NCBI GenBank assembly: GCA_001687465.1
Contig: LVLI01000522.1
Coordinates: 45,661-109,660 of the forward strand
Direction of reading: 5' to 3'
DNA length: 64,000 nt
Source of the DNA: Halocafeteria seosinensis
Taxonomy: Eukaryota; Sar; Bigyra; Bicosoecida
Shown here: positions 26,645 to 37,215 of the stretch, piece by piece
How the letters are laid out: every line of letters begins with the position of its first letter
Numbering within the stretch: position 1 is the stretch's first letter
Made by a program: the position numbers and the translations under genes
The notes under the pieces: generated by a model
Database searches by the model: none
What the model was told of the DNA's origin: nothing
The model's input: the letters and a program-made list of their open reading frames with translations, nothing else

Positions 26645-29161
26645 TTACGTGGTATCGCTTTGTTTGCTTTCCGAATCCCAATTTTTCAATCGTTTTCTTC
26701 GATCGTCTGTAGCTGGTACATGGATGTCCAAATTGGGTCTCCACGGAGCTCTCTGTTGGCGATGAAACACCATCTCCCACTTCACATCAGCAAAGAAGGG
26801 GTGTCCTTTAATCTCATCTCCGCCGTTCGCGCCTGTGAATGCGTGGCCTAGGGTGATGCCTATGTAGCAAGCAAAATAAGATAAAAGGGATATAGCTCAC
26901 CAAGGCGGTCGGTCGGAGCTCTGTCTAGGAGTCCCTCCAAGAGAGAAGCAGCTTCTTCTGAAAATGAGGCATTGCTACGGAAGTCTAATGGCATTTGTCG
27001 AATGGCTCTGTCAATGCTACGATTCTTATCCGCATGATAACTAAGTGCGGCTCCGCTGCGGAATAGGCAAGAACCGGTGAGTAGCTCGTACAAGACACAT
27101 CCAAATGACCACCAGTCTGCCGAGACGTAGTCGATGCTATCTTCACCTCCCTCGATCACCTCCGGTGCCCAGTCTGAAGAAATGACGTCAGTAGGAACCC
27201 GTCCACCAAGAGTTGCCGTGAAACACTAGCACTTACATCCACGAGTTCCGCACTTAGTGCGAGATGTTCTACTTTTCGACACTAATCCAAAGTCGACAAG
27301 CTTTAAATGACCGTCTTGATCGATCATTATATTCTGTGGCTTCAGATCCCTGTTCATGCGGGTGAAAATATGAGGTCTGCGAGAATATAGTAGTTTCTGC
27401 GACAAAACTTACCGGTAAACGAAACCCAAATCATGAAGTCTCATGATTGCGATGGCAAGCTCTGCGGAGTAGAATTTAGCGACACTCTCGGAAAATGGCC
27501 CATTTTTTTCCAAGGCACTGGAGAAGTCGCCTCCCACAACCGCATCTGCAAGTCAACTACACACCTCGCAGGACGTTCAGCTCCTGTGCTCGAGGCTCTC
27601 GTACCTAGTACCAAGAACAAATAATCCTTGGTTTGGAAAGCATAATGCAAATTTACCTGCATCAACAGATGGCGTAAAGTCTTAATAATTAGATGCAGAT
27701 AATACAGTTGGCTTACAATAAACGGGCATTCCACTTTCCTGAGGAACGCCACCTCATTGTAGTGGGTTTCATTAAACCTTCTGGAACAGTCCCGGCTCGA
27801 CGCTTTCGTAATTATCTTTACCGCGTACAGGAAACCACTATCTTTTTTCTTGCACGCTGAAAACCACGCCGTGTAACAGTTAAGGAAGAGTTCCTGTCAC
27901 GTCGGTTACAGATCCCCTACCTTGTACCGTAGCGAAACCCCCTTGCCCGAGAGTTTTCAACAGCTGAAAATCATCCAAAGATGGGACTCTTTCCTCACGA
28001 GACTGTATTCGAATTGTTCCAATGTTTCATTGACGCCATTCGAGTGGAAATTGACGGCTTACCATAACATTGCAAAACTTCAGAAAGAGTTTGTGTTTCA
28101 TGAACTGTTTTAGATGGCACTGCCGCATAACCCGTAGTATACACAACGCCGGCCGGCTAAGTTCATCCACAACGGGAAGCATGACGTCAGACACTGTATA
28201 GCCAGTACATGAACTGTATGTAGAACAACACGGGGATTTAGTATGAACAAGTTCTCACTTACGCAGCAATTTAAGAGACCTGATGTAAGGCGCATAGCCT
28301 ATCGGAGTATCCTTTTCTTCACCAACAGTAACAACGCCGCTCGACAGCAGGTGTTCTAAGGCACTCTCTTTTTTCGGAGGATACACCTGGAAGATTTGCT
28401 TTATGCGGTCGACATCCTCTAAGTCTCGTTCAGGACAAAGGACGGTATTGTTTGTAAAACGTAAGCGCTTTGCAAACCAGTTGATCACTCTTAGGCTCCA
28501 TGGAACGGCTGAATATACCTTACTGACTGCATGCTCAGGTTTTGCAGAAGCTGCAGTTGTCTCATTGGAATTTGCCCCCGATGGATTGGCTTCGACATCG
28601 TCCCATGCATAAGGGGAAGTCGAAGCAAAAGAGTTACTTCTTAAAATTCCACAAGCGTTCTCATAGCCCTCACTGTGACATGTGTCGTTAGATGCTTGAT
28701 ACTTTTCCCTCAAGGTCTTATGGTGGACAATTTGCATAGTCAAGGTTTCAAAACTCTGTATAAGTTGAAGCAAATACATCAGCTGTGATTTCTTAGAGTT
28801 CAGTGCTTGCTCTCACCTGGTAGAGAAGAACATCTTCTACAAGCACAAGAGGTTCTATTATGCCCTTCTCCCTCAAGAACAGCTTGAACTGCGGTGCAAA
28901 ACGAGTGCAAATACATGAACTGAACAAGGAAATGTGGGGACGTTGCTGGCGTACGCAATAGTATCCAAATGGCTTTCTGAGGATACGATGGAAGAGCGCT
29001 TCAGGATCTTGCTTGAACTCCTCCTGGAACTGCCAAAACACCTTCTGAGCATCATGGCAAAGTGCATCAAAGGTATCAACTATTGGTTTGTGCTCGGGAG
29101 ACCAAGAGAGAGCGGTTGTGAAGTAGTCAGCATTATCAATAGCGTCCTGAAGCCCATCCAT
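26645..29161 (-). CDS. AGC-family protein kinase with N-terminal RGS domain (GRK-like)
   Basis: Eleven exons by my splicing (29161-28955, 28888-28817, 28755-28263, 28193-28063, 28002-27921, 27856-27717, 27656-27605, 27545-27413, 27349-27237, 27173-26901, 26832-26645) give 627 aa; every intron is 59-69 nt and every phase closes. The N-terminal half is RGS-like (FGYYC-FKLFLREKG, LVLVEDVLLYQ, and KQFMKHKLFLKFC at its end), with a low-complexity insert. The kinase domain starts near aa 312: Gly loop GQGGFATV, VAIK lysine in YAVKII, VYRDLKPQN, DFG, and GTRGYWAPEV. The APTDRLG and HPFF segments and short C-tail mark the AGC group. GRKs combine RGS and AGC kinase domains to phosphorylate receptors; whether this is a true GRK orthologue is open. 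The first ATG (29161) follows an in-frame stop. Confidence 0.8.
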
Positions 29162-30048
29162 TTCCACGTGGCTCACGGCTCATTCATCTCCATTCTCTCA
29201 CTTCTCGTTGCTTTTAAGCAGGAGTGTGCCCCGTAGGCACTGCAACGTGCTACAATGCAACTCTCCCTCACTGTACTCTGAGTGGCCCTACAGGATCCCA
29301 ATTGAAGCAGGCTAATTTAGTAACGAAGATATTGATAAAGGTAATGGGATTACGAGAGAACCTCCAGTGCGTCAAATTAGCAACGACGGTAAGGTTTGAC
29401 TTAAGCTTTCCAGTGCCAACCGATGTCGTCAACCCAAAAACACCGCACCATGTTTTTTTGCGAGGTAATAATTTTGCGCTGGCTTCTTCGCCGGGTTTCC
29501 CGAGATCCGAGAAGAGATTTGCAACAATCTTTTGTTGTACTTTTCTCGTCTTGTGCGCGCGCTTTTTTGGGATCCTTTACAGTGTTCGCATTTCCGGAAT
29601 TTGGTCTTTTTCGAAACAAAGTATATTTGACGCTGAGGGCATTTGTGTCACCCTTGTTGGAGTGCAGGACCTGAAGACTGCGCTGGAGAGGATCCGAAGC
29701 ATTCGTGGTTTGTTACAGTTTGGCGCGCCAACTGAGACTTACGTTGGAAGGCAGGGTCGTCGTTAGTAGTCACACGCTTCTCCAGACGAGTCTGCATGGA
29801 GGACACCATACCCACGCAGTATTGACGGATCGTTTGTTGGAGCCGCCGCGTGGAAAAGGGTGCTGACTCGTGGAAGAGAAATAGTCCATGCTCAGACACT
29901 TCACCCAGTGGTTTTGCGACCCACGTCCAGACGAATCCTAAACTCCTGCCGAAACTCTGGTCAATACGCAGACTTTTCGATTCCCGTGGGCTATTCTGTT
30001 CAGTTCCTTTGAGAGCACGCAAAGTACGTACCGTCCCGATTGTGCAAT
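29162..30048. other. divergent region with possible small minus-strand gene
   Basis: This 887-bp gap lies between the divergent kinase and EF-hand genes. On the minus strand, 30022-29648 reads through a segment with protein-like composition (LQQTIRQYCVGMVSSMQT, then NDDPAFQ) followed by a good donor (GTAAGT at 29733). A downstream AG about 72 nt away would end the product a few codons later. No ATG fits the start, and I do not recognise the product. A 180-codon plus-strand frame (29224-29766) looks like chance. The region could hold one small gene or none. Confidence 0.3.
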
Positions 30049-32963
30049 ATGAATCGACGTCCGTCCTCGGTGGCTCGTTCCACCAATGGAAGTGCTCTTG
30101 TCCGGAATACGCAAGCGAAAGCGGCGGCTATAAAGGACAATGCTAGTTGGAGGACTCCTTACACAAGGGTAAGTTCTTCACTAGTCGGTTTATACCGATA
30201 GTCTTGCGCTTTCAAAATTGCGAGCCCGGTAATGAGTTGCAGGCCGTGAAGAAGGTGCGCGACAGGATGAGGCAGTTAGGTGTTCAGCCTGTAGAGAATG
30301 CCGATACGCAGAACTTGGCCGCTAGCGGTCGGGGGCCATTCGGGGACGTGACCCCCGTGGGACTACCGAAAAGGAGTTTGGCTAAGGCTTCCGGAAGAGA
30401 CGAACATTGCAATGGCTATCGAGAGCCAGAAGGCGTACCACCATTGCTGCAATATATCCCTCCTGAGAGAGACCAGTGGTTAACCCGAGAGGGTATCAGG
30501 AAACAGGTTTCTCGGCTTGGACTACAGTTGAATAATATGGAGGTATCTGCTTTATTTCGCTCTCTTGATTCTGAAGGACGAGGGAGAGTCTCTCTATCTG
30601 AGCTACAACAGCAACTAGCTCCCTTGTTCGGCCAAGTTAGAAATAGTAACACCCGGCCTGCTACAGCGGGCAGTCGTTTACAAAGTTATGCGCCGCCTCA
30701 GGGGACTTTCGAGAGTACACAGCGAGTGGCTCAACAGAATGTGCAACTCCCGGAAGCAAAGGATGCATCCTACTACAATGGAGATGAGCGAGGGACGCTC
30801 TCAGAGTTCCGTCGACGGCTTATAAGTAAACTCAAGTCTGCCCAATTAGGCCGCAGTAACCGACAGGAGCTTAATGCGACTGTGAGGGACGATCCCTTTA
30901 TGCATACCAAAAGCTATGGGGATAAGTTCCATGAGCAGCAGCCCGAAGAAACGAAAGCGTGGGGAAGATATTCTCTTCATGACTTCAATAAGAACCGGGA
31001 GCTAGAAAGGCAGGCCCAGAAAAAGGAGCTTCAGACGACCCACTTTAATCCAGAAATTGTCAATGCGCTAGGGCTACAAGGAAACAAGGCTCCACCGGCT
31101 ACCGGACGGCGTCCTCTTAGCGCTTCGAGTGCCTACAGGGACAAAAAAAGCAACAAAAATCCCTTTTGTTTGTCCTTCAGGGATTTCTGTGTGTACGTTC
31201 GACGGGAGCTGGGGCTTCGGCTAACTCCCATTGCGCTCCGCAAGCTCTACGCTAGTTTTGATCCATATGGAGAAGGCTTTGTCAACTTGCTGGACGCCTT
31301 GCCTGGTGATATCGTCCAGCATGCTCAGAGAGGTCGATCCTCAAGACCTCCCTTACAGGCCTGGTCGACAGGAAGTGGGGAAAGCTTTGAGAGGCAAATA
31401 CAGAAAGAGAACGGGTCCCGTAGACCCTCCAGTGCGAGTTCTAGTATGAAGGAAAGGCGTGAGCGAAGGAGTCACAGCACAAATGGAGCAGACAGGTTTG
31501 AGGAATCCCCATCTCAGCAGCGTCTGGAAGACTCCAGCGAAGGTCGACGACGCGAAGAGGCTGAACAAAAGGAACAACAACGCCGCCCCTCCACACCGCA
31601 AACACAGTCCACTCAGCGAAGTGGCAACGAAACACAACCTGAACGACGCTTTTCTCAGGGAGGAGCTGAAAACGGCGATGGGCGATCACAACAGCACATG
31701 AGCTGGACACAACGGTACAACGAACTGTACAATCAGCCTTCGCAACGTGCTGAGGAACCATTCTCTTTCCGGCAGAAAGAAGACAAGCAGCAATGGAGGA
31801 GAACTCAGCATCGTGCGGATACTCAACCTGCCGGACTTGGTACAGCTCAACTAAATTCAACGTCTTCGGTTTCGTCTATGTGGGGGACCACGCCTAACGA
31901 TAAAGCACACAGACAACGCGTTAGGAATATCTCAACTACGATTGCCAAGTTGTTTGATGAAGGAAAACTACCACAACCCCCAGCGACTCCAACAGGAGAG
32001 CAAGATATCAATACGGAGGATCCTAACGTACCCCCGAACATCAGACGTGCAGTTATGCATGAAGCTGCAAAACGCAGGCAAGCCCGAGAAGAGGCGTATG
32101 AAGAAGCGAAGAATCTTGACAGTATATTGAAACATCGCAATGAGGACTTTGAAAGGTATAAGCAGTCACACTTCGGAAATGTCGACATGAAGGACGCTAC
32201 CAACCGTATACGCCAACAAGCACTCCGGTTTGAGGATCGAGTGCCACAGGAACAAGGTGAAACTGGACACGAAGATGAGAAAGACGAGCAGCAGGAAGCA
32301 GAGACTGCCTCGCATGCTTCGCGTCCTAACTCAGCCCAAAGCTCCATGTCGCGCCCCGCATCGAGGGATGAGGGACAAAGACGATGGATGGTGGTGTACG
32401 ACTCGAATGGAAGACCCACGAAAAAGCGTGTGGACACCACTGACTTTACTAATCCAAAGCTCTTAGGAGCCTTCACGAACCCACCAAAGCATAGCAACCG
32501 GCCGAGCTCCGCACCTACTGGATGTCATCATCACCATCATAGTATCGGGAATACTATGAACAAAGCTGCTAACTTGTCTCGAACTCTGCAGATTCAAGGA
32601 TTTGGTCTACAGAATGGACAAGAGGGGGCACAACAATACAAGCTGCCAGAACACACGCAGGTGAAGGGCCTCGAAACTGGGGACGTACGTGCTACTGAGT
32701 ATCCTGAAGTACTGAGTTCTCATCATCAGCGAGCTTCAAGGCGACAACAAAACAAAAAGCAACAACAACTACGGGAGGAAGCCGAAAACAGGCTGAGGAA
32801 TACCCACTCTGTCTTCCGCAACACGTTGCGGGAAGCTATGCGTACGGACCAGTCGGAAGCAAGTTCGTACGCCGTTAGTAGTGCCTCCGAAGAGCCATAT
32901 ACGGACATCCCACAAGCCCAAAGGCGTGTTAGGGTAGCAAAACATATGGGTAGAAAGCAATAA
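30049..32963 (+). CDS. large disordered protein with two EF-hand-like loops
   Basis: Two exons (30049-30168 and 30243-32963; 74-nt intron, phase 0) give 946 aa. Exon 1 ends WRTPYTR and continues as AVKKVRDRMRQLG. Near aa 110-150 an EF-hand-like loop reads DSEGRGRVSLSE, with acidic or polar residues at positions 1, 3, 9 and 12. A second loop, DPYGEGFVNLLD, follows near aa 395, after the hydrophobic segment FRDFCVYVRRELG. EF-hands bind calcium; both loops have non-ideal positions, so binding is uncertain. The rest is Arg/Gln/Glu/Ser-rich and probably disordered, with short coiled-coil stretches and an HHHHH run. I do not recognise the family; a cytoskeletal or ciliary role is possible from the style of the sequence but unproven. 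The stop is 43 bp from that of CTF18. Confidence 0.75.
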
Positions 32964-33006
32964 ACACACCCTTAGTGTGTATTTTTCCGGATGCGAATGT
33001 GTACTT

Positions 33007-36000
33007 CTAAAGGAAGTCAGCGATCTTTACCGGGCGTCTCACTGCCTGCGTGAAGCCCTCTTGAAACTGGAAATACACAGGATACCTGCGCGCCAGAACA
33101 AATAGACAGCTTCGCAAAACTCTTCCAAGGGTACCTTGATAGGACTAATCATGACGTACCTATTTCTTGGTCGGGTACGATGTTGCGAGCGAGCTCGCTT
33201 TTGACCGCCAACCTTCGCCCACTTTCCGACAGAGACGTATTTGCCTGCTGGGGAATTCATGCTCTCTTCATTCTCGCTATCCCTCCGCGACTTCGTCTTC
33301 TTCCCTTGGGAAGGAGAAAAGAGGCTTCTGTCATTGGGTTGACTGGCTCCACTCTGACAAGATGTGTCGGTTTCCTCGTGTCTTTGTGCGCGCCCGCGCT
33401 GAATTTGTTGGATAACGTGGCTTGGAAGCGCACCCTCGCGTCTACCAGCGGGATTTTCGGTTTCAGAGGTGTCAGCCAATGCGTCACCCGCTGTGTGATC
33501 AGCCCTACGAATGTGATACAGTTTCACCTGTGGTGCGGATTGTGGTGGAGATAGTACGGGAACATAAGTTACCTGTTGACATAGCAATAGAAACCATACC
33601 TCGCGCGCGATCATTTGCCTAAGCACATCGTGCAATCTCTTCCGAGAATGGTGTGCGTAGGGATCATAATCCCCGAATTCGAGCAACTTATGCACCTCGC
33701 TGCGGGAGTACAACGCCAAAAGCAAATATAATAGAAACACTGCAGTGAACATCTAGAAGCGGACATACGGAGTTAGTTCGTAGAATCGATCACTCTGGCC
33801 TTGTTCCCCTTGGTTTCCTGCTCTACCCGAAAATGTGCAGCCATATGAAACCAACGTGTCGACTAGGGCCTGAGCTTGCTTCTTCTCGCGGCTGTTATAT
33901 AAATTGAAACCAACTGGCCGTAGGGGTGGATTGACTAGTGACACAAAATATGGAATGAAGTCAATGACACAGCTTCTTGTGTCTGCCGAAGAAGTCGGTC
34001 CCATCCCTTGCAGCAAACTTCTCAATATTGACATCTTCTTTTCCTGCAGAGTGGAAAAGGCGCTCTGGGCTCGAGGATATTCCAGACGAAATTTCATATC
34101 CGATTTGCACAGTCTCGATAACGCTACTCCAACAGTGGGTACATAGCGGTACATCAAAAACTGTTGTTGTGCAGCTGCTCTTTCTACGCACTGTGTCCCA
34201 TAACACATCCAGTCCGCGGATGCGACAGCTTGTTGTCTGCAACCCAGGGTAAAATGTTTTGCAATTACGCTCTTGTAACAGAGCGAGACAGAGTTGAACT
34301 TACAAGAAGGAGCCATGAGTACGACATTTCAAATAATTTTCATGCATACCATTAAGCATCAAACGACTGTCCATGGAGAGATTTTGGAGAAGTTGATGAA
34401 GCTCTGATGCGGGAGAAATCTTACTCCCAACTGTACGTTTCGACTTCGATTCGCTTCGTGAGCGGAAAAAGATCTTGTCCCAGGCATCGAACATTCCAGA
34501 TTTAACATCCTTTTGACCAACTCGAAAGCGAGTAATGCTGTCTGCAGTAATGCGGGTCGCGTCACTCTTTTGCCTGCAGTCATCCTCAACAGAGTGAGAC
34601 ACCAAATAAACACAGCTAACTACCCACAATCTGTGGTACATACGTCATGAATTGCAGTGTGTGCAAACAGCTCCGAATATCTAAGTCAGTTTGCGTCGCT
34701 AATTCATATAGCCCATCCTCACTGACATTCATTTTTTCCTTCCGACAGATTTGCTTAAGCCTGTCTACGACGCTAGCCACGGGTGGACTGTAGAACTGGA
34801 CAACTTGAGCTACCTGTCTCAACTCGCGCAACGCAGGAGAGTAGAGGTCATTACAGATACAAATAAGCGGTCTTGTCAGATGCTGAGGTTTTTTCTTTTT
34901 CTTCTTTTGATCCTTGTCGGCGTCCGTCTTTTCTGCAGCGGACTCGCTGCTGGGAGGGGCAGGAGTGGCTCGGATCATCTTCAGAAGCTCCTGGATTCCT
35001 CCCTGTGCACCACCTTCGATACCATCGACTTCATCGAGAATCAGAAGCACTGGCTTCTTCGATCCAAATATGGTATGCATCTGCATTGCGTCAATCAGAC
35101 GATCATGAAGTTTCTTGCTGCTTCTGTCGTCACTAGCATTTATTTCCATTGGCTTATAGCCAGCTGCTTTGGCAGCAATGTGTGCCAAAGTAGTTTTTCC
35201 TGTACCAGGGGATCCGGCGAACAAAAGGACACGCGCGTTAGGATTCCATCCGTAAGGGAATGTAGAAACGTTGCTGCGAGTTGTACTCTCACTACCATTT
35301 TCATTACTGGATTTAGGAGGGTTTCTGCTTTGGTTAGACGGATTTATCTGTTTTGAGCCTTGTGCACCCGTTTTTTTCCCCGAGGAATCAAACAGCTGAT
35401 GGAATTTAGAATTCGATTTGTTGGAGTTGGAACTGAATACTCTCTTGTCCCAAAGTTTAATCCATTTGAGGACACTACGATTGATTGTTTCGTCACTTAA
35501 TAGGTGTAGATAGGAACTTGGAGCATACTTGTCGACCCACATTGCTCCGGAGGATTTTTTACTTCTGGTAGTCTGTTTTGTCTCTAATTCCCGTTTCCGC
35601 CGAGCAGCATTTTCCTCAACCTGCTTTTTCTTGATCCTTTCCAGCATATCGGTAATGCGCTCATCTAGCATTTCGCGTGGGGCCACATCTGAATCTTTGC
35701 TTTCAGAATCTTCAGCGGTCTCCTCGCTTCTTGCATATAGTAATTGCCCATCGGAGAGTTTTACAGATACCGATTCTTCGATACCCCATTCAGGCCGGTT
35801 CTTCAGCCATGGCTCTGGCAAGGTATTTTGCTCTGTTACCGTCTCGACCTCCAGCTCCTCTAGATCCCAATCATCCACGTTCTTCTTTTCAGTAGAGCTT
35901 GTCTGCACTGTTGTGTGCTCTACGTGGACTGTCTCCTTGGTCATCGTTACGTCCTGCCAATCAGCTTCACTGGAATACAAAGAAGTCGGAGCACATGACT

Positions 36001-36639
36001 TGCTTTGCATCACAACACGAGGTATATCTCCTGTACTTACCGTTCCCTGTGATTAGTCTCCGATTCAGCAATGTCATTGTCTGTTATGATAGCCATCTCC
36101 GTGTCTTCTTCCATTGCAGTCTCAAGTTCCTGTCGCTGTGAGTCGGCGCCTTTCCTTAAAGCCGGATCAATGTTTTCTTCTCCTTCCGGACTTGCCAGAT
36201 CTGTGCGCAAAGTACTGCTGGGAGCTTTGGAGTGAGAACCGTCATTTTTTTCATGCTCTTTGCACCTTGACTCTAGAGGGCGCGCGTGAGGACTCGACTC
36301 CAGGCGTTGCTCTGGGTGTTGAGACTGAGACTGCGATACTCCTTCTTCTAGTTCGCGTCTAAGCCGCTCCATTTCCCCTTCCATATCTTCGTAATTGTGG
36401 CTCTGGGACAATTCATCGTCGATTTGATCCAACAAAGCGTCATCGTCGTCCCAGGTCCCATAATCGTCGATATCTGCGCGTTCATGTTTGAATCGGCTCT
36501 TCTCAGAAAGTCCAATATCTTGCTCCATGAAGTCTCCATGTCTCACACGCGCTTGCAGACGTGGGGTCTCTCCATTTTCTATTCCTTGGGGAGTCTCCTC
36601 GCCGTCAAATTCACTGAGAAAGTCGTTGTAGGAGTCCAT
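33007..36639 (-). CDS. CTF18: chromosome transmission fidelity protein 18 (alternative clamp loader)
   Basis: Seven exons (36639-36041, 35969-34644, 34573-34304, 34236-33794, 33739-33600, 33527-33160, 33085-33007) give 1074 aa. Ctf18 replaces Rfc1 in a clamp loader that loads PCNA for sister-chromatid cohesion and replication checkpoint signalling. The disordered acidic N-terminus precedes the family segment MWVDKYAPSSYLHLLSDE. Walker A is GSPGTGKTT (about aa 452), Walker B LILDEVDG, and sensor segment CNDLYSPALRELR. The middle shows the VGQKDV segment. The last exon reads FQEGFTQAVRRPVKIADFL, the conserved Ctf18 tail that binds Ctf8/Dcc1. The fourth intron (33793-33740, 54 nt) has a weak GTGATC donor but a CTAAC branch-like site, so that junction is least certain; the others are strong. 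Confidence 0.9.
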
Positions 36640-37215
36640 TTTCCTGGCAATTTGTTTGAATTCACAGTCTCCAATTCAAATGCGAGCGTCAATTGGACAT
36701 GCGTTTTACTGCTGTTTCCTTCTTGACAATGATATTCCGGCATCTGTATATTCATGATACGACATGTTCGCTTCATATACAAACAAAATTACAGGAAAAG
36801 AGTCCCTACAAAAGAGGATACACCGTGTATATTTCTGCTTTCCTAGACTGAAGCAAATGATTGTTTGGTTGCTATGATTTGAATTGTCGACGAAGCACTT
36901 GGTCTACCAAGTTAGGAAGCGTACTAGAAATCCTATGCAGAGAGCCTGAAATGCTCCAAAACCCAGGATTTATTCAGGTATACATTATCTGTTCTTAAAA
37001 TCTACCTGGCTTTCGTGCTCGAATCCTGCGTTTAGCTTCGTACAGCCATCGTAGAAGTGGTACAACGCGAAGCAAATAATGGACTACGGACACACTGACG
37101 AACTTTTTGGCGTATTAGCACACCTTCATACACCGATTAGGCGATATGTGCGGTGTTGGCCCGTGCAGGTTCATTGGTGCCTGCTGTAGAATTCCATGGC
37201 CAAGGAACAGCTTCC
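36640..37215. other. intergenic, no gene seen
   Basis: These 576 bp between the CTF18 start codon and the stop of the two-membrane-segment gene (both minus strand) contain only short open frames. I see no RNA gene, repeat or motif that I can name. Confidence 0.4.

Noticed and set aside
28783-28816. 34-nt intron in the kinase gene
   Set aside because: Too short for this genome; the next acceptor gives a 61-nt intron in the same phase and a better RGS sequence.
29224-29766. 180-codon plus-strand frame
   Set aside because: No motif, no splice logic, and it overlaps a minus-strand candidate with a better donor site.
31847-32497. 216-codon minus-strand frame
   Set aside because: Antisense to the EF-hand gene and full of Ser/Cys, typical of the reverse strand of Glu/Arg-rich coding DNA.
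34751-35356. 201-codon plus-strand frame
   Set aside because: Antisense to the CTF18 AAA domain.
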